Assembly: GCA_973895155.1 (NCBI GenBank) | Contig: OZ316896.1 | Span: forward strand, 14,508,001 to 14,572,000 | Reading direction: 5' to 3' | DNA: 64,000 nt | DNA from: Marsupella aquatica | Lineage: Eukaryota > Marchantiophyta | Part shown: one piece after another, positions 1 to 9,848 of the stretch | Numbering within the stretch: the first letter of the stretch is position 1 | How the letters are laid out: the number at the start of each line of letters is the position of its first letter | Translations under genes and position numbers: made by a program | The notes under the pieces: model-generated | What the model was told of the DNA's origin: nothing | Databases searched by the model: none | The model's input: the letters and a program-made list of their open reading frames with translations, nothing else

Positions 1-2
1 AC

Positions 3-1229
3 AAGTATGCCAAGGGGGGCAATATCAAGAATCCCTCCTCCGCTTGGTTGCCTCTTCCCCTGCATGGAGGAAACTCGGAGAGTCGCACAGCTAGTAAGAT
101 TTCTACCACAGCCTCTCACAAGAGTGGCACTGGGAGCTACGTGTCATCCGCTGCCTCAAATTTGGGTCGGTACTTCACCTTCTCGGAGCTGCAGGAGGCA
201 ACCAACAACTTCGACGAAGATCTGCTGCTTGGAGTTGGTGGGTTTGGAAAGGTTTACAAGGCTGAGATAGACGACGGTACCCTTGTGGCTGTGAAGCGAG
301 GAAATCCTCGGTCGGAGCAGGGATTGACCGAGTTTCAGACGGAGATCGAGCTGCTGTCTAAGCTGCGTCATCGGCATTTGGTGTCCCTTATCGGGTACTG
401 TGAGGAGCACTGCGAGATGATTCTTGTGTATGATTATATGGCCAACGGACCCCTTCGTGGGCATCTCTACGGCACAGACTTGCCGCCTCTGTCCTGGAAG
501 CAACGCCTAGAGATATGCGTGGGTGCTGCTCGAGGCTTGCATTACCTCCACACAGGTGCTGCCCAGGGAATTATTCATAGAGATGTGAAGACCACTAATA
601 TTCTCCTGGACGACAATTTTGTCGCCAAGGTGGCAGATTTCGGTCTGTCCAAGACCGGTCCCAGCCTCGATCGGACTCATGTAAGCACGGCTGTGAAGGG
701 AAGTTTCGGGTACTTGGATCCGGAGTATTTCCGTCGTCAGCAGCTTACAGAGAAATCGGACGTGTACTCATTTGGCGTGGTGCTTATGGAGGTGGTGTGT
801 GCTCGACCGGCCATCAACCCTGCCCTCCCACGAGAGCAAGTGAACATAGCTGAGTGGGCAATGCAGTGGCAAAAGATGGGAATGTTAGAGCAAATCATAG
901 ATCCAAAGCTGGTCGGATACATCAATCCAGAGTCGTTGAAGAAGTTTGGGGAAACAGCTGAGAAGTGCTTGGCTGAGCAGGGCATTGACAGGCCGGCGAT
1001 GGGAGATGTCTTATGGAACTTGGAGTATGCTTTGCAACTACAGGAAAATTCGATGGAGAACAGGCTCATGGAGGGGAGTACGAACCGAATTCTAGAGCTA
1101 CCGCTTAGAACCCCTGAGCCAGAGGAACCTGATCTGACGACCACAAATCACAGCTTGGGCAGTGAAGAGTCCGAGGATGCCTCAGCCAGCGCTGTATTTT
1201 CGCAGCTGGTGAATCCTCAAGGCAGGTGA
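3..1229 (+). CDS. THE1: THESEUS1-like CrRLK1L receptor kinase, 5' end outside window
   Basis: This is the C-terminal part of a plasma-membrane receptor-like kinase of the CrRLK1L family, which senses the cell wall or RALF peptides and phosphorylates cytosolic targets on Ser/Thr. The frame is open from the first bases (codon at 3), so the malectin-like ectodomain and membrane span lie to the left. Visible are the juxtamembrane WLPLPLHG motif (45-68), the glycine loop GVGGFGKV (from 231), the VAIK-type lysine (294), HRD aspartate (582), DFG aspartate (636), the activation loop with [11 protein letters not shown], and the conserved C-terminal [13 protein letters not shown]. All catalytic residues are present, so it should be active. 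It resembles THESEUS1 more than FERONIA from memory: [32 protein letters not shown] and [12 protein letters not shown] are THE1-type. There is no intron in the visible part, as usual for the family. The TTG at 48 is not a start; it is an internal leucine. Confidence 0.95.
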   Translation, partial: KYAKGGNIKNPSSAWLPLPLHGGNSESRTASKISTTASHKSGTGSYVSSAASNLGRYFTFSELQEATNNFDEDLLLGVGGFGKVYKAEIDDGTLVAVKRGNPRSEQGLTEFQTEIELLSKLRHRHLVSLIGYCEEHCEMILVYDYMANGPLRGHLYGTDLPPLSWKQRLEICVGAARGLHYLHTGAAQGIIHRDVKTTNILLDDNFVAKVADFGLSKTGPSLDRTHVSTAVKGSFGYLDPEYFRRQQLTEKSDVYSFGVVLMEVVCARPAINPALPREQVNIAEWAMQWQKMGMLEQIIDPKLVGYINPESLKKFGETAEKCLAEQGIDRPAMGDVLWNLEYALQLQENSMENRLMEGSTNRILELPLRTPEPEEPDLTTTNHSLGSEESEDASASAVFSQLVNPQGR

Positions 1230-3579
1230 TTGGACAGGGTCATGTGCCTTCTGTTGGACGTGCTGGGAGGGAGGGGGATGCGGGATCAAATTGAATCTAC
1301 CTTCTTTCGTGGTTTAGATAGCTTGAATGCTGTATGACGAAAGAGAACTGAGCAGCTGCTTTAGTTATAAAGACAGTTCTTGTACTTTCATCAGCTGCTA
1401 CAGTCTGGTGATGATTATGGTGGCATGTTTCCACGGGTTGCAAAAGGCTGGGGGGGGTTTCCTTTCATTCCACTGCTTGAGCTCCTGCTTGAACATTGCT
1501 GTCTATTACATGCAGATCGATTATCATCTGTTTTTATTGGTTGCGTCTGTCATTAGTTATGCTAAATCTTGTTAGAATACTCTGCTTGGGAGAGATGGGT
1601 TTGAGAGTTTAGAGGTCTCCTGACAGAAGGTAATAGAGGCTCTGGATTCGACAGAAAAGATCGAAGGCGGAGCGAATGATGAACGAGGAAGGAGAAGGCC
1701 TAAGGTGAATTTCAGTGAATGAGTGATCGAACCGGACGATCTAGATGGAGCAGCAGCTTCGATCACGGTGTCGATGATCGGGACGGAGCAGAGCAGAGCA
1801 GCGCAGCGCAGTGCAGAGTTGAGCTGCGCTGAACAGAGCAGAGCTGACCGAGGGAACTGTGGCCAGAATATGGTCACGCTGCCAATAAATGGCAGAAAAT
1901 ACAGGCATTCTTTCAATCTGTATCGATTAATTTGTTATCTGTCTGGAGTTAGTAAGGTAGGCGGTGTAGCAATATCCAATTAGGCACATTTCTAAGTTTT
2001 CGATTCGTTGCCATTAACAACAGACACTCGAAAAGACACGTGGAAGCTAGAAGGACACAGCTTAGCTTTATTTGAACAGAGCTGGCGGGATGGATAGTGT
2101 CGCTTGATCGACCTTTAGTAGTCTGGTAGGTGATAATGGCTGATGGGTATTTGCCAGCTGAACCAACCACCCGACTGTAAATTTACTTGGATCCTTTTCC
2201 ATGTATTTGGATCAAATTGTTTGTAGATGCGTGCACTTTCTTCCCTCCGCGCATTCCGGAAAGACAAACCTTTTTGAAGGATGGACTGGGGTAGGCTCTG
2301 CCTGACCTCCTACTGTGTATATATGTGCTTGCTGGATGACAGTCCCTTCTCTGTTAAACTTTGTCTTCACACTTTATTTTCTGTCGTGTTTCTACAAGTG
2401 AAAACTCCAAATCTGTCTTTCTCTCCATAGAATGAGCCTACATTGACTCCTGGCCAGTTCATCACCTGACTTTAGCTGGCTGTCTGGCTCCTTGGCTGGA
2501 CATTTCAGGACAAGAAATCCGTCTCGTCCGGGCTCTGTTCTCAGCTCAGATTCCGCTCCTCCACAGCCTTGACCGTTACGAAGAACCCTTTTGTCAAGTA
2601 TGACTGTCGAGCATGTCTTTAAGTTGCGACGAACCTCCCCTGTTGTCCCTTGATTGATTTTCCTTTTTTTTTAAGTTATGCATGCAAGATGGTTCGTTCC
2701 CTGGGCAGTCACTGCACAATATTGGAATGTTGATCCCAAAGTCCTTGCTTTGCGCTAACGTGTTGAGGTCATGGTGTTGGCGTAGGGTGTGCAAGCATGT
2801 CAATGTTCCGTCATCCATGTAGTGAGTGACTGGAGTTCGTGTTCGTATTCAAGTCATCCCGAATCGTTTCAAAGCTCGATCGTTACCCAGGAGGTTGGGC
2901 GAGGATGATTTCCTTATGCGTGGCATGAGTGACTGACTGCTCTCCTGGCGCGCAGCGTGAATCCTGCCCTGTTGACGTCATGGTGTGCCGCTGACAAGAG
3001 TGTGGGGAGCCGGTGGGGTGAATACTAATATTGTCCCTCCCGATTCTTTTTGACAGTGCTTTTACCGATGGTCGTATTTGTGTCTACGATTCTATGATCA
3101 GTCTCAAACCTTTCCAAGTTTTTGCAGGCACAATCCTACTTGAATGGGTCCGAAGCAGAATCATTCATGGGTCCCATCCCATAGCCCTTACGGTAATTTT
3201 CTGGGATTGCGGCCATGGCGGTGTTTGGGAATTCTGCTATTCATTTTCATTTGGCTTTTTCTATCTCACGGTCATCCTTCACTTCTTCATCGATCGAGCA
3301 TTCTTAATTACTTTTCTAGCTCTTAACTTTAGCTGGCACCTGCTTTTTCTTTCGTACCTCGCCTGGTCTGGCATTCTTGGCTTGTCCTGCTATCTACTCC
3401 GCGAAACTTGCCTTGCAAAATGGACGGCTCAGCTGGAAAGGAGAGGCGAACTCGGCTCGTGCAAAACACATGCGTACGTTTGTACAGTAAGTTCATTCCC
3501 CGAAACAAAACACGTGCATACTCTTGAAGAGTGCGCCCCCAGTCCCCCACCTTCTCACCTCTGGACCGGCAGATTTGCC
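1230..3579. other. Region downstream of the receptor kinase, no gene seen
   Basis: The first few hundred bases are probably the 3' untranslated region of the kinase gene. No family motif or spliced frame is visible in the rest. The composition is mixed and unique-looking apart from a short GCAGA/GCAGC-rich tract near 1785-1847. Confidence 0.5.
1785..1847. repeat. Short GAGCA/GCGCA low-complexity tract
   Basis: About 60 bases made of degenerate 5-base units (gagca, gcgca, gtgca). Part of it can pair with itself through AGCTGCGCT-like segments. It lies roughly 550 bases after the kinase stop codon and may be in its 3' untranslated region. Confidence 0.5.
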
Positions 3580-3589
3580 TCGTCTGCCC

Positions 3590-4215
3590 ACATGGATGGA
3601 GAAAAGCCACAATCGGATTTGGCTCTTCTCCTGTGTGGAGGCAGACACGGATTTGCCTGTGCCTCTGTGGATGGGGAAATTGCAGACACGCATTTGCCTA
3701 GTCTGCCCGTGTGGATGGACAGAAGGTAGATACAGCTTTGCCTCTGCCCATATGGATGGAGAAAATGGACACACGGATTCGCCTTCCGTCTCTGCCCATA
3801 CTAATGGAGAAAATGCAGACACGGATTTGCCTGTGTCCATGTGGATGGAGACATTGCAGACACGGATTTGCCTCTCTGCCCAGATGGTTGGAGAAAATGC
3901 ATGTGCCTCTGCTGCCCGGGTGGATGGAGAAAATGCAGACCCACATTTGCTTCTACCCATGCGGATGGAGAAATTGCAGACGCGGATTTGCCTCTGCCCA
4001 TATGGATGGAGACAATGCAGCCTCCTCGCCGGGCAACGCTGAACGGATTTGCCTCTACCGATGTGGTAGGAGAAAACACAGACACGACATTCCTTTGTCC
4101 ATATGGATGGAAAAATACCCACACGAACTTGCCTGTGTCCATGCGGATGGAGAAAATGCAGACACGGATTCGCCCTCTGCCCATGTGGATGGAGAAAATA
4201 CAGACTCCGCCCACG
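3590..4215. repeat. Minisatellite, about 41-bp degenerate unit, about 14 copies
   Basis: The unit contains GGATGGAGAAAATGCAGACA followed by a CGGATTTGCCTCTGCCCAT-like half. Successive GGATGG starts at 3754, 3802, 3843, 3886, 3922, 3963 and 4004 give spacings of 48, 41, 43, 36, 41 and 41 bases. Because 41 is not a multiple of three, a frame running through the array reads each phase of the unit in turn. The unit has few stops in most phases, so several long overlapping frames stay open on both strands. I regard these as by-products of the repeat and not as genes. Confidence 0.85.
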
Positions 4216-6419
4216 GGCTATGCTCTGAAAAAAAATCACAGGTTCTGCCCTACCTGCCGTGTCATGCCCCTGCCCAGAAATTTAAGCTCCTCCGTCCAAC
4301 ACCACCTTTGCCACGCTGCCCGTTTCGCTGGAGAAAACTTATCAGACTCCGCTCGTGAAGGAAACTCTTCGAAACAAAAATCCCTCCACTCATCGCTTAC
4401 CTGCCCTCTCAAAAGGTCTTTTTTCCCTGGCACAAAAACCCTCGCAAAGTTTTTTTTTCCTTTCTTTTTTTCCCTTGAAATGAATTCTCTTGGTCTGGCC
4501 AGGTTTACTCCCGTTTTATCGCAAAAGTTTTTAAAGCTCCCTCCGAATCCGTTGCCTCTGGAAGTTCCTGCACTTCCGTTACGAACTCGACATAATTACA
4601 GGACGGAAAGCCGGAAACACCTGGGTTTGGACGTCTTGACTTTCCAAATTTGCCATTGGAAATTGGATATAATCACCGTATAGTACGCAAGGAAACATCT
4701 GGACTTGACTTTTCATCTGGTCGTGATTGTCGTGCTTGCGCATTCACGCTAAAGGGCGGCTTGATCACAGCCATGAGGTCAGGCCCCTTCACTTAGGCAT
4801 GGAGTGCGGCAAATAATGTTCTGCACTAATATGTTTTTGACGTCAAGATGCCCAGTGTAATGTATACAAAGTCAAAGAGTGGCGAAAACGAAGAGAATAG
4901 ACGAATGGAACTAAAATTAGGCAACAGGATAACTACCCAGAGACGGACTTGAAGGACTCCTAACTAAAACGTATTTACTTGATGGATCCTATGAGGTTTT
5001 GAGAACGATGTCTATCAACTGCTTGGATCTTTCATCTGGTCTATCAAGTAGCACTCTTCATTTGGGGGTCCATCAAGTGTACCTCCAGCACCACCACATT
5101 GTGACCCTACTCCCCAGACCCAGTCAATAGTACAATCTTGCTATAAAAGCCCCAATTGAAGTCTACTTTCAAGTGCCTAGGTCTAGACAGGAACAATAAA
5201 GACAAAATTAACAGTAACAATAAAGACAAAATTGATAATGACCATAAGTGAAGCTTCTAGACCATAACTTTCAACACATACAAAATTGATAAGACTGGAA
5301 CTCCCATTGCAGACAAAATTAATAATGAGACTCAATAAAGTCAAATTTTAAATGAGGATGGACGAAAGTGACATCAAGGCTAAAGACAAAACTGAAATTA
5401 AGATGGACAAAACACAAGGATGGGACAAAAACTAACTAAAATAGCATACAACTTTGATCGGGCAAGATTTTTCTTCATATCTATTTACATTCAAGGAAAG
5501 GTCATGGGGCTAGTGCAATTAGGTATTCGCTCTAATGGTGGTCAACTAGATTGTAGGCTCCCCATAGGATTGGAGTTAGCTATATAAAAGAATTCATGTA
5601 TATTGAACACTGTGTTTTGCCCAATGGCAAAAAGGTGGGTGCCCCTGGTTTTATATGAAAATCTGTGGCCCTAGCTTGCATTCATTGAGTTTAGAAAAGA
5701 CTTACTCCCCTCTTTTTGTTAGCAACACTCAACTCTAGCTCACACCAACTACCATAGTGGATACCACTATGGTAAGAATTAGTGTTAATAATACTAATTT
5801 TGAAGTCTAAAGTAATACTAATTTCTGGTTTGCCAAATCTGCTTTGTTTGTCGTTGTGCTTTAAGTTGCAGCTCAAAATTGCTTCTTTGTGCCCCATTGA
5901 ACTGCTCAGTGATGCGGCAGAACTTGCCCACTTCCTCCTGGCAATAGATTAGGGATGTGAAGCAGCACTTGGACCAAAAGAATAAGTAGTGAACACATGG
6001 AGCGCCGTATGAAAAGTACCCTGTGAAATGTGCAGAGGCAGTGATCTCTTTGGCAGGGTGACAGGAGAGAACTTTGAGTGAGGGTTCTCTATGATGTGCA
6101 TTAGGGACCATGAAGGACCTACGTTAACCCACTGCCCTAAAGTTCAGTAAAACTTAAGTAAAAAGTGCTAATCAACACTATTTGAAGCACAGACAATTAG
6201 TGTTACAATCAGATTAGAGTTTGTAACACTAATTCATGAGTGTGATGGTATCCTGTTCCAACACTAAAAATCTCCTTGCTCTCCCCCCCCCCCCCCCCCC
6301 ACACACACAGTGGGTGGCAACAGGAGCATAATTCTGCTCACGCTAAGGCACGACAGTGGCCAGCATCTATTGGTGAGAGTAACCTAGGGCACCTTCTTTC
6401 CATTGGGCAAAAGGACCAT
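4216..6419. other. Gene-free stretch
   Basis: No coding exon or recognisable element. It contains short duplications such as an AATAAAGACAAAATT-type motif twice near 5195-5235, and a run of cytosines at about 6283-6300. Confidence 0.5.
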
Positions 6420-8255
6420 TATTTGAAATGCATGGATTTAAGCAACACAAATTCATGAGTGTAGGCAAAACATGTGAAATTATATTCTATGAAGTTTTTA
6501 GAATTAGGTGACACCAACATGAGTGAAACCAAACATGTAAAATTGAAATGCTCATAGTTTTTAAATTTGGGTGAGACTAATTCATGAGTGAAGCCAAAAC
6601 ATGTAAAATTGAACTGCATTTAGATTTATGGGTGCTGCCAAAACATTTGAAATTGAAATGTATGAAGTTTTTTAGGTGACAAGTTATGAGTGAAGCCAAA
6701 ACATGTGAAATTGAAATATCTGAAAGTTTAAAAGCGAGGTGACACTAATTCATGAGTGAAAGCAAAAACATGTGAAACTAAAACGGTGCCAAGATTTTCT
6801 GGTACCTCTTCCAACCATCAAATTTGTGATGGGACCCTTCATAAGGTTGAATCTTCTCAAGTTCTAAGTGGGCAATTACACTGTATGATCACAGGCTCAG
6901 CAACGAAATGGATTACACACAAGCAGGGTATTGGGTTGTTTGGTCCTATTGTGTCGGATGTTGGTGTTTCATCTCACTTTCATTTGGTGGACGGGAAGGA
7001 CTTCTTTCATGCAATGACACTTAGCTTGCAGAAGCTATTACAGCATAAACTTCAGAGTCCAACGGTTGGGCTCAATAAATGGAGGATGGAGATCCGAGCT
7101 ATACGGTGGACCGTGTTTTTGGCCGGAATAGTATCTGGAAATCTTATAGGGAAGAAAAGGTTAATCACTTCCTGTGGCAGTTGACCTATAGTATCAACGC
7201 TACTAAGCATTACATTGGCCGTCGTACTACTCACAGGAGAGCGGATGGTTTCATCATTCCTTTCTCTCGGAATGATATTGCTTGGTGGCATAGTCGTTGT
7301 GACAATAATGTGCATGAGGACATCTTCTACTGACGATGGGTCTGCCCTGAATCACAGAGGATTAGATGTGGATTGCTAATTTGATTCAGCGGGCATTAGT
7401 GTCACAGGCCTTGCCCTTTCATTCTGAATTTTCCCATGCAATTCTTGGTGTCTTACTGCTGCACCATTTAGGAGGGGTTCCACTGCTGAATCCCTCCTAA
7501 ATTGTGGCAGCTGGTTAGGGGCATTACCAAATGGCACATTTGGAAAGCTTGATGTACTCTAAATCGGGAAGCAGATAGAATTTCAGAAGATAGGATTTGT
7601 ATCAAAATTTGGCTAGAGATTTGTCTGTATATGAAGATTGCTTGGTCTCGTGGGTGTAAATTGGCTTTTGGTGTTAGGTGCTGGTTTTCACCAACAGGTG
7701 GGCTTTTGATCCCCCCTGAATTTAGTGGTTGTTAGTTTCAGTTGGTTTAGACATTTGTTTGGTCATCCAAGGTGATTTGGATTGTTTTCCATTCACGTTG
7801 TGGTCGGTACAAATGGTTTATCCTTTGGCTGGATTTTTGCCTTGGAACAGATGTTCAGTGCCCAGTGATATGCTGGTCCTTTTCCTGTTCTTTTGGTAGA
7901 ATGAGCCTCTTATTTGCAGTAGTTGTTCAGTACTTTCTCTTTGGTGTATGGCCTCAGTTACTTGTCCACTCGGTAGTTAATGTCTTTTCCTTTTCCCTCG
8001 GGATTGAACGAGTTTGATCCCTGAGTGGTTCTTGGCCTTTTGATCGTGTTTGATCTGGCCCGTTACTCCCAGTATTTTATTGCATTTTACTATATGTATC
8101 AGTAAAGAGCTCTTTTCAAGAAAGAAATGTGAAACTGAAAATGCATGAAGTTTTCAAATTTAGGTTCATGAGTGAAACCTGAAAATGGGAAATTGAAATG
8201 CATGAAATTTTTAAAGTTAGATACACTAATTCATGAGTTGAGCCAAAACATGAGT
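6420..8255. repeat. Tandem array of an about 65-bp AT-rich unit, interrupted by a LINE
   Basis: The unit carries ATTCATGAGTGAAGCCAAAA followed by CATGTGAAATTGAAATGCAT and GAAGTTTTTAAATTTAGGTG-like segments. CATGAG marks fall at 6454, 6518, 6583, about 6627 (changed), 6685, 6751, then 8166 and 8232. The usual spacing is 64-66 bases, with shorter units at 6583-6685. The array stops at about 6783 and resumes at about 8125. The gap is filled by the LINE described separately. Confidence 0.85.
6784..8124 (+). mobile_element. 5'-truncated LINE inserted in the 65-bp array
   Basis: A frame at 7079-7333 contains the end of a plant LINE reverse-transcriptase protein: a WKSYREEKVNHFLWQL segment, a downstream IGRR, then CDNNVHEDIFY. 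This matches the layout of the zf-RVT zinc-finger region (W-K, K-FLW-L, then Cys/His). The frame is broken by stops, and no upstream RT or endonuclease domain is present, so this is a dead 5'-truncated copy of about 1.34 kb. The long 3' untranslated part ends in AGTAAAGAGCTCTTTTCAAG, a typical plant LINE tail. The flanks carry a near-perfect duplication: ACATGTGAAACTAAA at 6769-6783 and AAATGTGAAACTGAAA at 8125-8140. Confidence 0.8.
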
Positions 8256-8642
8256 CCACCCGAATTAGTGACAGACATTCTTCAGCCTTCAAGACGGGAA
8301 CACACGGTCATACATACGGTACTGTATCGTACTGATGACCGCATACTGCTGACCGCTGACTGCTCGGAGCCCTTTCATTCTTTGGAATTGTGAGGAGGAA
8401 AAAGAAGACTTCGGACCTGCCCGTCATTATTCTGTCCTAACTTATCCTTCACCAACCACGTTGACTTAACGCAGCCCGTCGGGCACGCGGGCAGACAGCA
8501 GACGGGGCACTCGGCGAAATTTTCCACGCGGGCTGACAGGCGGTGTCGGTCCGGGACGTCCGGGCAGAGAATATGCAGCGCGCCATATCGTAGACTGGGA
8601 GTGTATGAAAATAAATGAAAAGCCTTAAAGCCAAGCCCAAGG
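8256..8642. other. Gene-free stretch with a GC-rich patch
   Basis: The patch at about 8465-8590 is much richer in G+C than its surroundings. A short frame runs through it on the minus strand, but it matches no family I know. Confidence 0.4.
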
Positions 8643-8787
8643 CTCTTCCTCACATGTCCAGCAGTAATTTAGGGGCATTTTTGACAAGACAGCCTCTTTC
8701 TCACATTTCCAGCACTAACTTAGGGGGACTTTAAAAGACAGCCTCTTCCTCACATGTCACAGCATTAACTTAGGAGGACTTTACAAG
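8643..8787. repeat. Three tandem copies of an about 49-bp unit
   Basis: Copies start at about 8643, 8693 and 8742. Each has CCTCTTCCTCACATGTCCAG, then CACTAACTTAGGGGGACTTT, then AAGACAG. The copies differ at several positions. Confidence 0.85.
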
Positions 8788-9329
8788 TCTGACACTGCAC
8801 TAACAGGTGCTTTTACCAGGGCAGAAAGTGCACCCAAATTTTGGTGTATGACTGGATTCCAAGCCTGACCAAGACAGAAAAACATGAAAAATGGTGCGGA
8901 CTTAATACGAAGAGAATCCAACCCGGCGTGATTGCTAAGACATAATGGGCATAAGATTATCGCACCCCAAAAGCTGCGGTAGTGTTCCACCTGTTTCATA
9001 GTCCGATTTGGCAAAAAAGTACCCAAACCGAGGTGCAATGTAGGGTTGGGCACTCCTAGCACGGATTGCCGCATGTGGTTTTCTAGAGCAAGAGTTTCCC
9101 GGGCAGTTTGAATAAATGGTGCGGATTCATTTTTTTTTGCCTTGAAAAATCTTTTTGAATTCCATCCAAAAAAACAGCATACAAAGAGTGGCCACAAGAT
9201 TCATTTCATCAGTGAAAAATGGTAACCAAAGTGCTGCTGTCCTCTTGTAAAGTCCCCTTTACACTATTAAATGCGTAGAGTGCTCTTCCGCTTGTTCAGT
9301 GGCTTGGTTACATAATATTAGAGCATCTC
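8788..9329. other. Gene-free stretch
   Basis: A minus-strand open frame at 8781-9197 (138 codons) has no recognisable motif and overlaps the preceding repeat. I see no supported gene here. Confidence 0.4.
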
Positions 9330-9502
9330 AAAGTTTGAGGGATTTGCTTGGTGGGACCCCAAATGAATTTTTTTTACTTGATAGGACCCCGAGTGATCCA
9401 CACGGTTGATTTACCTTGAATAGACAGACCTAAACTTTCAAGGGTCCTATTAAGTAAAACATTTCCATTTGGGTCCCACCAAGCAAATCTCTCCTCAAAG
9501 TT
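9330..9502. mobile_element. Foldback (MITE-like) element with about 60-bp inverted arms
   Basis: The left arm (about 9330-9390) reads AAAGTTTGAGGGATTTGCTT then GGTGGGACCCCAAATG. The right arm (about 9440-9502) is its near-perfect reverse complement, with a 50-base loop between. No coding capacity. The structure fits a non-autonomous DNA transposon. I could not find a convincing target-site duplication. Confidence 0.8.
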
Positions 9503-9701
9503 TTGTAGTTAAGTGTGACAGCTTTTGGCCATAACCAAATAGCTTTTTCACTAGCCTCTATAATGACTTATGTTCATGCCACACAACCAATCTTTGTGGC
9601 AAAAAGTTATGAATCATGAATTGCTAGTACATAACATTTTTTATGGGTAACCTTAGCTACTAAGTTAAGGTCCATCAAGTTAGGTGGTTTGAGACCCCCT
9701 A

Positions 9702-9848
9702 TTTACAGACCCCCATTAGGGGTCCCTTGCAAATTCCCTGACACGAGGATGGTGACAAATAAGACAGAGCAGGTTTTCTGGAAAACAAAAAGGGTCATTG
9801 TCATGTTTGTGTTCATATTCGTGTAAATTATGAGGCACCATGCCGTAA
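9702..9848 (+). mobile_element. TA-flanked small element, copy A
   Basis: One of three related copies in the window. It shares TAGGGGTCCCTTGCAAATTC near the left end and CACCATGCCGTAA at the right end with copies at 38845-39007 and 42098-42260. The middle is more diverged, and the copy is 16 bases shorter than the other two. The left terminus is mutated (TTACAGA in place of TTACGGA). Confidence 0.7.

Noticed and set aside
3493-4683. Long overlapping open frames on both strands around the 41-bp array (up to about 280 codons)
   Set aside because: They are explained by the repeat unit lacking stops in most phases. No known domain, no splice pattern, no conserved start.
6420-8255. CRISPR-like spaced repeats
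   Set aside because: The unit is a continuous degenerate tandem satellite without unique spacers, in a plant nuclear genome.
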